From NCBI GenBank assembly GCA_016295355.1, contig JAEDLK010000022.1, positions 1 through 26,351 on the forward strand: a stretch of DNA of 26,351 nucleotides, read 5' to 3'. Below are positions 7,430 to 15,096 of this stretch, piece by piece (position 1 is the stretch's first letter; every line of letters starts with the position of its first letter). The translations under genes were made by a program, and so were the position numbers. The DNA is from Clostridiaceae bacterium. GTDB lineage: Bacteria; Bacillota; Clostridia; Oscillospirales; Acutalibacteraceae. A model generated the notes under the pieces. It ran no database searches. It saw only the letters and a program-made list of their open reading frames with translations, and was not told the origin of the DNA.

Positions 7430-8272
7430 TTAAACCTCCCTTTCGACATGACGGTTAACATGACAGCAGATGTTAACGGCTACCGGCAATCCGGCGATGT
7501 GTGTCGGATAGGTGTTAATATGTACCGCCAGAGCCGTTATTCTTCCGCCCAGTCCGCCCGGGCCGATGCCGGTGGCGTTGATAGCCTCCAGCGTCTCCTC
7601 CTCAAGAGCCTTTATGTGGGCAAGACTTGAGGATTGTCCCACTTTGCGCAGCAAGGCCTTTTTAGCCAACAGCGCGCATTGCTCGACAGTACCGCCCAAA
7701 CCGACCCCGACCACCAACGGCGGGCAAGCATTGGGACCGGCCTCCTTGACGGCGGTCAGAATAGCCTGTTTGACGCCTTGTGTTCCGTCAGCCGGCGTCA
7801 GCATAAACAAACGACTTTTGTTTTCACTGCCGAAGCCCTTGGGAGCAACCGTGATGTGTACCGTTTCACCCGGTACGATTTCGGTATGAATCACGGCCGG
7901 TGTGTTGTCGCCGGTGTTTTTCCGCAAAAGCGGATCGTCCACCACCGATTTACGCAGATACCCTTCGACATAGCCCTGTCGCACGCCTTCGTTGACGGCT
8001 TGCGTTAAATCACCGCCGACCAAATGGACATCCTGTCCGATTTCCAAAAAAACAACCGCCATGCCGGTATCCTGACAAATCGGCACATGGTTTTCTTTGG
8101 CGATTTGCAGATTTTCAAGAAGCTGACAGAGTATCTGCCGTCCCGTTTCGGATTCTTCGGCGCCGGCCGCCCGATGTAATGCCTCGCACATATCCGGTGT
8201 TAAACAGTGGGTTGCTTCTATGCACATTTCCTTTACACAATCGGTCAGCCGTTTCACATTGACTTCACGCAT
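7430..8272 (-). CDS. Fumarate hydratase class I, alpha subunit
   Basis: The 280-residue Fe-S-binding subunit. Three cysteines match the known [4Fe-4S] ligands: C66 in ICQDTG, C183 in NACPP and C270 in VNICCH. GFGSENKS and GLGGTVEQCALLAKKAL are also typical. The cluster is oxygen-labile, fitting an anaerobe. It converts fumarate and malate, probably within a branched or reductive citrate cycle. ATG at 8272 follows AGGAGG at 9 nt. It is first in a four-gene run (alpha, beta, two CHR transporters) with gaps of 2 and 5 bases and a 14-base overlap, behind the promoter at 8349-8377. Confidence 0.94.
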   Translation of the reverse strand: MREVNVKRLTDCVKEMCIEATHCLTPDMCEALHRAAGAEESETGRQILCQLLENLQIAKENHVPICQDTGMAVVFLEIGQDVHLVGGDLTQAVNEGVRQGYVEGYLRKSVVDDPLLRKNTGDNTPAVIHTEIVPGETVHITVAPKGFGSENKSRLFMLTPADGTQGVKQAILTAVKEAGPNACPPLVVGVGLGGTVEQCALLAKKALLRKVGQSSSLAHIKALEEETLEAINATGIGPGGLGGRITALAVHINTYPTHIAGLPVAVNICCHVNRHVEREV

Positions 8273-8310
8273 GCCATGATTCCTCCTGCTGAATCATTCC
8301 AAAGGTTTCA

Positions 8311-8333
8311 CCGTCCGATGATGACAGGGACGG
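8311..8333 (-). other. Stem-loop in the fumarase operon leader
   Basis: CCGTCC (8311-8316) and GGACGG (8328-8333) form a perfect 6-bp stem with an 11-nt loop, beginning about 10 nt after the predicted transcription start. Confidence 0.45.
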
Positions 8334-8348
8334 CGTTTGATCCCTTTT

Positions 8349-8377
8349 ATTATAGCCTATCAAGCGGTCAAATTCAA
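8349..8377 (-). promoter_or_regulatory. Sigma-A promoter of the fumarase-CHR operon
   Basis: TTGAAT (8377-8372), a 17-bp spacer and perfect TATAAT (8354-8349) on the minus strand. The start is predicted near 8342, giving a leader of about 70 nt to the fumarase alpha ATG. The 278-bp gap between genes otherwise holds only a weak 5-bp hairpin (8509-8524) after the oxidoreductase stop. Confidence 0.85.
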
Positions 8378-8550
8378 CTGATAATTGTGCTGTGAACGGG
8401 TTGGCAACCGATGCGGTATTCGGGCACGGCTTTGGCTGACGCTTGTGCGGTTTTAGTGCAACTTGTTGCCCAAACGGCCAATCAGATCGATCAAGGAAAA
8501 AGCCTTTGTCGGTGCACAGACCGATTGTTATGATTGCTTCAACGGATTGG

Positions 8551-9843
8551 CTAAAGATTCCTTTTCGACGGGTTATCAATTAACTGACCGGATTCAGTGA
8601 AACGGGAGCCGTGACAGGGGCAGTCCCAGGTGTGCTCTTCTGTGTTCCATGAAAGACGGCATCCCATATGTGGACATCTCGGCGTTGCCGGTGACAGCAA
8701 ATGAGCCGTCGCCGATGCCACATTGATTGCCAACTGCGGCCGCCAAATCGACCGATTGGGACAAAAAACCGGCGCATAGGGGTTTTTATGTCCCAGTACG
8801 GCATCACGCAGTAAAACAGCCGCCACCATGGAGGAGGTCATTCCCCATTTGTTATAGCCGGTAGCCACAAAAATTCGATCATTATGAGCCGTATAGGGGC
8901 CGATGTACGGTACACCGTCCAGTGTCATGCAATCCTGTGTAGCAAATTGACCCACCACCTGTGCTGTCGGCAGGTAACGAGCCGCCGCGTCTCGTAAGAT
9001 CTGATAGCCGCCGCCCTGACAACCGGTGCGGTGACCCCCGCCCCCCAGCAGGCAGTATTGGCCATAGGTACGAAAGGACAGCCCCTTACTGTCCTCGTCA
9101 ATATACATGCCGTCCGGCGACGGTGCCCCCTTAAGCACAAGCACATAAGAACGGTGTTGGTACTGCTTGAGAAAATATAATCCTTTGAGGTTCAGTGAGG
9201 GAAAATGAGTGGCAATAATTACCTTTTGAGCGTGAACACATCCGCGGTCGGTCAATGCTGTAGTGCCTTGCAGCCGTCTGACCGGCGTGTGCTCAAAAAT
9301 CGTTACATCCTTGGCAATGCCCATTGCAAATTTCAGCGGATGAAACTGGGCTTGATTTTGAAAACAAATAGCCCCGGCTACGGATATCGGCAGGTTTAGG
9401 TCATCCGTCATGGGTGCCGAAAAGGAAAGCTTTTGCAGTGCCGCGGCCTCTTTTTCCAATTTTTTTGGATTGCTTCTTGTGTAGACATAGCTGTCCTTTG
9501 TTTCAAAATCGCAATCAATTGTCTCTGCCAGGCGGCGGTATTGTTCTAAGGCGTCCAAATTGGCCGCTAAATACTGTGCGGCTTTTTCCACACCGAATTG
9601 CCGAATCAGTTTGTTATAAATCAGTCCGTGCTGGGCCGTGATTTTAGCCGTTGTGTTTTTGGTGATACCCCGGCAGATACCAACGGCCTCAAGTATGACA
9701 CAGTCCACACCGGCTTGTTTTAGTGTTGCCGCACATAAAAGACCGGTTATGCCGCCTCCGATGATCAGAACATCGGTTTGCCGATCTCCCGAAAGCTGTT
9801 CGTATGACGGAAATTGAACGGTTTTCTCCCAAATAGATGACAT
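8551..9843 (-). CDS. FAD-dependent oxidoreductase with C-terminal Rieske [2Fe-2S] domain
   Basis: A 430-residue protein of the DadA/glycine-oxidase fold fused to a Rieske domain, like B. subtilis YhfW. The N-terminal Rossmann motif DVLIIGGGITG has its glycines at residues 29-34, followed by an acidic strand end (VILEA). The substrate and cap region is in the middle. The C-terminus holds the Rieske ligands C390-x-H392 and C408-x2-H411 with 15 residues between the pairs. No signal peptide is seen, so it is cytosolic. It probably oxidises an amine or amino acid and passes electrons through the cluster, but the substrate is unknown. ATG at 9843 follows AGAGGAT. It stops at DNPSKRNL, slightly short of some homologues but past all cluster ligands. 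Confidence 0.9.
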   Translation of the reverse strand: MSSIWEKTVQFPSYEQLSGDRQTDVLIIGGGITGLLCAATLKQAGVDCVILEAVGICRGITKNTTAKITAQHGLIYNKLIRQFGVEKAAQYLAANLDALEQYRRLAETIDCDFETKDSYVYTRSNPKKLEKEAAALQKLSFSAPMTDDLNLPISVAGAICFQNQAQFHPLKFAMGIAKDVTIFEHTPVRRLQGTTALTDRGCVHAQKVIIATHFPSLNLKGLYFLKQYQHRSYVLVLKGAPSPDGMYIDEDSKGLSFRTYGQYCLLGGGGHRTGCQGGGYQILRDAAARYLPTAQVVGQFATQDCMTLDGVPYIGPYTAHNDRIFVATGYNKWGMTSSMVAAVLLRDAVLGHKNPYAPVFCPNRSIWRPQLAINVASATAHLLSPATPRCPHMGCRLSWNTEEHTWDCPCHGSRFTESGQLIDNPSKRNL

Positions 9844-9908
9844 ACGGTTATCCTCTTTCTGTTTTGTCTATGTGAATAGTCTTTTCCTAAAAGCCTCGGA
9901 TATGAAAA

Positions 9909-9924
9909 GAGAGCAAAAACTCTC
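9909..9924 (-). other. Small hairpin upstream of the oxidoreductase gene
   Basis: GAGAG (9909-9913) and CTCTC (9920-9924) pair around a 6-nt loop, followed on the minus strand by TTTTC. It lies between a TTGAGA and a weak ATATCC about 17 bases apart, so it could be an operator or a weak terminator. Neither role is established. Confidence 0.3.
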
Positions 9925-10000
9925 AACACCGGTCTCTGTTTCTTTTGCATAACGCGATTTGAGGCAAAAAAGCAGGTTGACAGGTGTAACCGGTCAAATA

Positions 10001-10026
10001 AAAGAAGGAGCGGGAACCCGCTCCTT
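10001..10026 (-). terminator. Intrinsic terminator of the CotF-like gene
   Basis: AAGGAGCGGG (10005-10014) and CCCGCTCCTT (10017-10026) form a 10-bp perfect stem, followed on the minus strand by CTTTTATTT. It begins 12 bases after the stop codon. Confidence 0.85.
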
Positions 10027-10037
10027 AGACTCATGGA

Positions 10038-10493
10038 TTACGAATACATGCTGTTGGCTTTCATATAATCGTAAATCATTTTCCCGTGTTCCTGCTCTTC
10101 CTTTTGAATGTGGTTAAGCGCCTGTCGGTCGGCGGCCTGCTTAAACTCAAAAATACAGGTGTCGTAAAGATGCGATGCATGCTTTTCCATGGTCAACAGG
10201 TCACTGCAAAGGAAGCAGTCGTTCTTTTTGTCCTCGTTTTCAGCGATCCCGTAGGCAGCGCTGAAGGTCGGTTGCTGTGAGGGAATGGCACAGGTGCCGA
10301 CCGGGGCTTTGCCCTGCTCTATATCATGGAGCGTTTGCAAATGCTCTCGTTCGGTTTGGGCAATCCGGTCGAACAGATTTTTGAGCTGGGTATCTTTAGC
10401 AGCTTGAGCGTGCTTGCTGTATTTATCAATACATAGCTTTTCCTGTCCTTTCAAATCCTTTAGCAGTTCCGTTTCTTTTTGGGTTAATGACAT
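10038..10493 (-). CDS. Spore coat CotF-like, ferritin-like domain protein
   Basis: A 151-residue all-helical protein of the CotF/COG5577 group. Two similar helical hairpins are seen, KYSKHAQAAKDTQLKNLFDRI and HASHLYDTCIFEF, with acidic and histidine residues (EREH, EEQEH) spaced as in ferritin-like four-helix bundles. A DCFLCSD cysteine pair lies in the linker near residue 92. In spore formers such proteins are coat components; the fold also occurs in non-coat proteins, so a metal-binding or redox role is possible. ATG at 10493 follows GAGGTGA. No convincing sigma-A, -K or -G promoter was recognised upstream. It has its own terminator, and the neighbouring oxidoreductase is a separate unit. 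Confidence 0.85.
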   Translation of the reverse strand: MSLTQKETELLKDLKGQEKLCIDKYSKHAQAAKDTQLKNLFDRIAQTEREHLQTLHDIEQGKAPVGTCAIPSQQPTFSAAYGIAENEDKKNDCFLCSDLLTMEKHASHLYDTCIFEFKQAADRQALNHIQKEEQEHGKMIYDYMKANSMYS

Positions 10494-10777
10494 ATTGATT
10501 CACCTCACGGATAGTGTGACCTGCGTCAGAAAGTTTATACATTTGATTTATGGGTTTTGTATGCCGATATGTCCAAATCAAAGGCGTCGGAAGACCTTAC
10601 GGTTTCGCTTGCCGCTTTTTTTGGCATCGCTTTGCAAAGCGGTTAGGCAAAAAGGCTGCGAAAAAATGCCGCGTTGACAAAAGGGGAGAGACTGCAAGGA
10701 ACGAGCACGGCTGCATGATTGCCCATTCAAACAAAAATTTATAACAGATTGTTTACAAATGCAAGCCCGGAAGACAC
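10494..10777. other. Non-coding, palindrome-rich gap between divergent units
   Basis: No credible gene is seen. It holds a perfect 14-bp palindrome CGCTTTGCAAAGCG at 10628-10641 nested in overlapping inverted repeats, with CCGCTTT at 10612-10618 and AAAGCGG at 10636-10642. It separates the leftward CotF-like gene from the rightward ABC cassette. Confidence 0.5.
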
Positions 10778-10806
10778 TTGATATACTGTCGTAAATCATA
10801 TATAAT
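10778..10806 (+). promoter_or_regulatory. Sigma-A promoter of the ABC export cassette
   Basis: TTGATA (10778-10783), a 17-bp spacer and perfect TATAAT (10801-10806). The start is predicted near 10813, which leaves an unusually long leader of about 265 nt before the ATPase gene. Confidence 0.85.
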
Positions 10807-10825
10807 GAAATACCAATTCGATAAA

Positions 10826-10850
10826 GGCCTTTTCTCGCAGAGCAAAGGCC
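10826..10850 (+). other. Stem-loop at the 5' end of the ABC leader
   Basis: GGCCTTT (10826-10832) pairs perfectly with AAAGGCC (10844-10850), with a small CTC/GAG inner stem. It starts about 13 nt after the predicted transcription start. Confidence 0.5.
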
Positions 10851-11080
10851 AATGTGACCGTGTCGCAGAAAAAGCAAAATCATGCAAAGAGACTTAACGG
10901 GAATCGAATGAAACTTCGTTTGAGGAGCTCGATGCAAGGGTGGTACGTAGATTTCCAAAGGACTGACGCTGATGGGAATTGTCCGGAGTCTCGGGGCGTT
11001 TTGGGAGTGCAACGCTGTTTTCCCGGGATACCGATACGGTATTCGGGTGATGGCCATAAATCGTATAGGCAGGTGTGAAA
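10851..11080 (+). other. Rest of the ABC leader, possible short upstream ORF
   Basis: A 74-codon open frame (GTG 10854 or ATG 10908 to TGA 11078) runs through the leader and ends 2 bases before the ATPase ATG. The peptide resembles nothing recognised and the ribosome sites are poor. It may be a leader peptide, a gene remnant or chance. Confidence 0.25.
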
Positions 11081-11785
11081 ATGAAACCGTTTGTTGAATT
11101 CAAAGAGGTAAGCAAAATATACCGTTCGGGCGAAGTGGAGATCACGGCGCTTCATGATGCCTCCTTTACTGTAAACAAGGGAGAGATCTGTGTGATCGTC
11201 GGGCCCAGCGGAGCAGGTAAGACCACCCTACTCAACATTTTGGGAGGCATGGACTCTCTGACTGCCGGACAGGTGTTCCTCGACGGTGAAGAAATATCCG
11301 GATACTCCGAAAAAAGACTGACTGATTACCGCCGCTTTGACATAGGGTTTGTTTTTCAGTTTTACAACCTTGTTCAGAATCTGACGGCGCTTGAAAATGT
11401 TGAGCTTGCGGCTCAGATTTGCCGGGATCCGCTGGATGCCAGACAGATGTTGGAACTGGTCGGACTGTCGGAACGCACCGACAATTTTCCTTCTCAGTTA
11501 TCGGGTGGCGAGCAGCAGCGGGTAGCCATTGCCCGTGCCATTGCCAAAAATCCGAAGCTGTTGCTTTGCGATGAGCCGACCGGCGCGCTGGACTATAATA
11601 CGGGAAAGGCGATACTGTCTCTTTTACAGGAAATGGGAAGAAAACGGGGTATGACGGTTATCATCATCACCCATAATCAGGCGATTACCGCCATGGCAGA
11701 CCGTGTCATCAAGGTAAAAAACGGTACGATTGCGGCCATTACGGAAAATCCTTCCCCCACACCTGTTGAACAAATAGAATGGTAA
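11081..11785 (+). CDS. ABC transporter ATPase, MacB/LolD type
   Basis: The energy-providing subunit for the FtsX-type permease downstream. About 234 residues from the ATG at 11081, which has AGGTG 5 nt upstream; an in-frame GTG at 11075 is an alternative. Walker A is GPSGAGKTT, Q-loop FVFQFYNL, signature LSGGEQQRVAIARAIA, Walker B LLLCDEPTGALD and switch histidine ITHN. The DEPTGALD sequence and short length place it in the MacB/LolD/FtsE/BceA group of mechanotransmission or export ATPases. It ends 9 bases before the permease, so they form an operon. Likely roles are peptide or antibiotic resistance, or cell-envelope work. No regulator or two-component system is next to it. Confidence 0.95.
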   Translation: MKPFVEFKEVSKIYRSGEVEITALHDASFTVNKGEICVIVGPSGAGKTTLLNILGGMDSLTAGQVFLDGEEISGYSEKRLTDYRRFDIGFVFQFYNLVQNLTALENVELAAQICRDPLDARQMLELVGLSERTDNFPSQLSGGEQQRVAIARAIAKNPKLLLCDEPTGALDYNTGKAILSLLQEMGRKRGMTVIIITHNQAITAMADRVIKVKNGTIAAITENPSPTPVEQIEW

Positions 11786-11794
11786 TGGTGCAAT

Positions 11795-14749
11795 ATGTGT
11801 TCAGCTTTCAGCAAAACCACACTGCGTGAAATAAAAAACAGTTTAGGCCGGTATCTTGCCATACTGGCGATCGTTGCGTTGGGCGTCGGCTTTTTTTCGG
11901 GGCTCAAAGTATCGCAGATTGCCATGGTCAAAACCGGAGACCAATACACCGGTGAATACAACCTCTTTGATTACCGACTGATCTCCACGCTGGGTTTTTC
12001 CAAAGAGGATGTGCAAAAGATTGCTTCGGAATTTCCCGAGGCTCAAATCGTTGCGGGCGGTTTGAGCGAAGATTTTATTTACATACGGGATTCGGTTGAG
12101 TACGTCATCAAGGCTCATTCTGTCACACCGGGCGTTAATGACCTCAAGTTGTGCGCCGGAAGACTTCCCGCCGCTGATAACGAATGTGTGGGTGATTCGA
12201 GATTTTTTCGCGAGGAGCAGATCGGTTCGGTCATCTCCGTAGAGGAAAAACCTGAGGATTCCCAGTTAAAATACGATGGGTATACGCTTACCGGACTTGT
12301 GAACTCGCCGTATTATCTGAACTTTGAACGGGGCACCACCTCGCTCAAAAACGGTTCGCTATCCGCCTTTGTTTACATTCCGGAAGACGGCTGGGACTTT
12401 GAATACTATACCGAGATTCTTTTTAAGCTTGCCGACACAGGGTATTTGTTCAGCGAGGAGTACGATGATGCTGTCGCCCCTTATGAAAACCGTTTGACCG
12501 ACAGGGCGGAAGCGCTTGCTGCTGCGCGTTACGACGATATTGTCAATCATTCCCTGGATGATGTCAACGAGAAATACAACACTTCTTTGTCCGAATACAA
12601 CGATCAAGTTCAAAAAGCCGAACGGGAAATCAGCAGGGCTCATGAAGAGCTTGACAAAGCAAAAGCCGAACTGGACAAGGCGAAAACCGAACTGGATAAA
12701 AGTCTCACGGAGCTTGTGGGGCAGGAAGCCGCCCTAAACGGAAAGTTACAGGAAATCAAGGAAGGTTTTGCGCAGATTGACGATGCCAAGCAGTCCCCGT
12801 ACTACCTCGATCCCGTCTTCGCAGCTCAAATCGACGCCAGGGAAAGCGAGTTGAAGGCGGCGCAGGAGCAGGTGCAGAAAGGGTTTTCCGTCTGGCAGGC
12901 GAAGAAGGCGGAATGGGAAACCGGACAGGCCGAATATGAAGCCGGTCTTGCCCAATACGAAAGTGAAAAACGGACGGTACAACAGAAAGCTGCCAAAGCG
13001 AGAGCAGAACTTGAAGAGGCCAAAAAAGAGCTTGATGACGCTGCAGCCGAGATTGCCGAAGCTAAAGCCGAGCTATCGAAGATAAATAAGCCTGTTTGTT
13101 ATGTTCTCGGCCGTGATAGCAACATAGGTTACACCTGCTTCCGCAGCGATTCCCAGATCGTTGACGGTATCGCCAACGTATTTCCCGTCTTTTTCTTTTT
13201 GGTCGCCGCTCTTGTCTGTATGACGACCATGACCAGAATGGTTGACGATCATCGTACCCAAATCGGCGTTCTCAAATCTCTGGGATATGGGAAAGCGGCT
13301 ATTATCGGGAAATATACCGCATATTCCGGCAGTGCCGCCGCTGTCGGCTGCATGGCGGGCTTCCTCGTTGGCTCGATGACGATACCCAGAATCATTTGGA
13401 TTGTTTACGGCATCATGTACGGCTTTGCACCGCTCGTGACGGTTTTTGATCCCGCACTTGCCGTTATATCGCTTGCCGTTTCCCTGCTTTGCTCGGTGGG
13501 ATCGACCCTTGCCGACTGCTTCAAGGTCTTTTCCGACGTGCCGGCACAGCTGATACGTCCGGCGGCGCCCAAAGCAGGCAAGCGTATTTTTCTTGAGCGT
13601 ATTCATTTTATTTGGAAACGGCTGAAATTTTTGCACAAGGTTTCGGTTCGCAACATTCTTCGCTACAAAAAGCGCTTTGTGATGATGGTGTTGGGCATCG
13701 GCGGCTGTACCGCTCTGCTGTTGACCGGCTTCGGGATCCGGGACTCGATTCGGAATATTGCCGTTTATCAGTTTGATGAAATTGAGGTCTTTGACAGTTT
13801 GGTTTCCTTTACGAACCCCGTCGATGTCCAAACCGTTGATACCTTCTTCGAAGAATATGCCGATAACATTTCGGATGTCCTGCTTTTGCATGAGAGCAGT
13901 GTTACGGTAACGGCCGAAAAAGCTTCTAAATCCGTCAAGCTCCGCGTGCCGGCGCAAACCAATCTGAGCGGTTTTGTTAATTTACACGATCGGGACGGCG
14001 ACATCGGTTTCCCAAAAACAGGATGTGCCGTTATCAACAGAAGTTTGGCGGAATTGCTGGAAATCTCGGCAGGAGATACCGTGACGGTGGTAGACGGCAG
14101 TGAAAGACGGACGGAAGTGACGGTATCCGGCATCTTTGATAATTACGTATATAACTATATGTATCTTTCGGCGGATACCTATGAGCAGGGATTCGGAGAA
14201 AGCCCGCAATACAAAACGGCGTTCGTGAAATGCTCTCAGGACAGTGATGTCCACCAAGCGACGGCACAGTTGTCGGAGGACGGTCGGATCGCTTCGGTTT
14301 CGGTCAACCGGGATATGCGGGACAGAGTGTCAAATATGCTGTCCAGTCTCGACTACATTGTGCTTATGGTTATTGTATGTGCCGGTGCGCTTGCCGTGAT
14401 CGTGCTGTATAATTTGACCAACATCAATATTACCGAACGCATACGGGAAATCGCCACCATCAAGGTGCTCGGTTTTCGTCCTTTCGAAACCGCTTCTTAC
14501 GTATACAGGGAAAACCTGATCCTTACCCTGTTCGGCGTGCTGCTGGGACTTTTGCTCGGCAACGGACTTCTGGCCTATGTGATGTCACAGATCAAAATTG
14601 ACATGGTATCCTTCGATACGAGGATTTCTCTTTTCAGCTACCTTTTCTCGATTATGCTCACCTTTGTCTTTACGGCGCTTGTCAGCATCCTGCTGTACTT
14701 TAAGCTGAAGAAGATTAACATGGCGGAATCGCTGAAATCCATAGAATAA
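11795..14749 (+). CDS. FtsX/MacB-type ABC permease with long extracytoplasmic coiled coil
   Basis: A 984-residue permease. The first membrane helix is at residues about 20-38 (RYLAILAIVALGVGFFSGL), then a soluble MacB-PCD-like domain, then a coiled coil from about 270 to 428 with heptads ELDKAKA from residue 285. Three helices follow from about 455 to 580 forming the first FtsX domain (VLKSLGYGKAAIIGKY). A linker leads to a fourth anchor helix (FVMMVLGIGGCTALLLTGFGI), a second soluble domain and a C-terminal FtsX domain (IATIKVLGFRPFETASYVYRE). Both FtsX halves are thus in one chain, as in BceB or clostridial export permeases. ATG at 11795 has only a weak ribosome site, suggesting coupling to the ATPase. 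CTC, CTT, ATA and GGA codons are visibly commoner than in neighbouring genes. Confidence 0.93.
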   Translation: MCSAFSKTTLREIKNSLGRYLAILAIVALGVGFFSGLKVSQIAMVKTGDQYTGEYNLFDYRLISTLGFSKEDVQKIASEFPEAQIVAGGLSEDFIYIRDSVEYVIKAHSVTPGVNDLKLCAGRLPAADNECVGDSRFFREEQIGSVISVEEKPEDSQLKYDGYTLTGLVNSPYYLNFERGTTSLKNGSLSAFVYIPEDGWDFEYYTEILFKLADTGYLFSEEYDDAVAPYENRLTDRAEALAAARYDDIVNHSLDDVNEKYNTSLSEYNDQVQKAEREISRAHEELDKAKAELDKAKTELDKSLTELVGQEAALNGKLQEIKEGFAQIDDAKQSPYYLDPVFAAQIDARESELKAAQEQVQKGFSVWQAKKAEWETGQAEYEAGLAQYESEKRTVQQKAAKARAELEEAKKELDDAAAEIAEAKAELSKINKPVCYVLGRDSNIGYTCFRSDSQIVDGIANVFPVFFFLVAALVCMTTMTRMVDDHRTQIGVLKSLGYGKAAIIGKYTAYSGSAAAVGCMAGFLVGSMTIPRIIWIVYGIMYGFAPLVTVFDPALAVISLAVSLLCSVGSTLADCFKVFSDVPAQLIRPAAPKAGKRIFLERIHFIWKRLKFLHKVSVRNILRYKKRFVMMVLGIGGCTALLLTGFGIRDSIRNIAVYQFDEIEVFDSLVSFTNPVDVQTVDTFFEEYADNISDVLLLHESSVTVTAEKASKSVKLRVPAQTNLSGFVNLHDRDGDIGFPKTGCAVINRSLAELLEISAGDTVTVVDGSERRTEVTVSGIFDNYVYNYMYLSADTYEQGFGESPQYKTAFVKCSQDSDVHQATAQLSEDGRIASVSVNRDMRDRVSNMLSSLDYIVLMVIVCAGALAVIVLYNLTNINITERIREIATIKVLGFRPFETASYVYRENLILTLFGVLLGLLLGNGLLAYVMSQIKIDMVSFDTRISLFSYLFSIMLTFVFTALVSILLYFKLKKINMAESLKSIE
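12647..12712 (+). repeat. 21-bp heptad-coding repeat in the permease
   Basis: Three imperfect 21-base units encode ELDKAKA, ELDKAKT and ELDKSLT (residues 285-305) at the start of the coiled coil. This is internal to the permease and a possible site of length variation. Confidence 0.7.
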
Positions 14750-14763
14750 AAGGCAAAGGGCAC

Positions 14764-14789
14764 TGCCGTTTCTGCCGCCTTAAACGGCA
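14764..14789 (+). terminator. Possible terminator of the ABC cassette
   Basis: An 8-bp perfect stem with a 10-nt loop lies 15 bases after the permease stop. It is followed by TTAAATG and not by a U-run, so termination is uncertain. Confidence 0.35.
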
Positions 14790-14988
14790 TTAAATGTACT
14801 TATCATACATTAAAAAACCTGGTGTTTAGGCAGCATCAACGATACTATGGCTTGTGAATGAGTTCGGTATTGCACCGGGCTCATTTCTCTATGCGTTTCT
14901 GAAAAACCAACCGCTGAGCGGGTGATTCTCTGAAAGGGAACATTTATTGTACATCATTCAAATCCCTTATGAACACTCATGATGGTTC

Positions 14989-15016
14989 GTGTGGAAGGAC
15001 TCGAGTCCTTCCACAC
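14989..15016. repeat. 28-bp perfect palindrome
   Basis: GTGTGGAAGGAC and GTCCTTCCACAC flank a central TCGA, giving full dyad symmetry over 28 bases. Between convergent genes it may be a bidirectional RNA hairpin or a protein site. Neither strand has a U-run next to it. Confidence 0.75.
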
Positions 15017-15064
15017 TATGGCGTTTTGCTTTATGGGCAAAAGCGTAACAGGGCAACAAACAAA

Positions 15065-15092
15065 AACCGACGCCTCAAAGGAAGCGTCGGTT
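15065..15092 (-). terminator. Intrinsic terminator of the CYTH-to-CDF operon
   Basis: AACCGACGC (15065-15073) and GCGTCGGTT (15084-15092) form a 9-bp stem followed on the minus strand by TTTGTTTGTT, only 4 bases past the CDF stop codon. Confidence 0.9.
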
Positions 15093-15096
15093 GCTG

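Larger units (their letters stand above)
14750..15064. other. Non-coding gap between convergent units with several hairpins
   Basis: No gene is seen. Hairpins occur at 14764-14789 (8-bp perfect stem TGCCGTTT/AAACGGCA), at 14858-14884 (11-bp stem with two G-U pairs) and at 14989-15016 (long palindrome). One of these probably ends the ABC transcript, though none has a good U-run on the plus strand. Confidence 0.5.

Noticed and set aside
8265..8579. 104-codon minus-strand frame in the gap before fumarase
   Set aside because: It overlaps the fumarase promoter and ribosome site and has no recognisable features.
8551..8600. Truncation of the FAD-Rieske protein by an early stop
   Set aside because: All four Rieske ligands and the following DNPSKRNL end are present, which matches a normal family end.
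10578..11057. 159-codon minus-strand frame covering the ABC leader
   Set aside because: It runs across the strong plus-strand promoter, has a Cys/Arg/Ser-rich product without domains and no good ribosome site.
13073..13957. 294-codon minus-strand open frame across the permease
   Set aside because: It is antisense to a clearly conserved FtsX permease, has no ribosome site and its product resembles nothing known.
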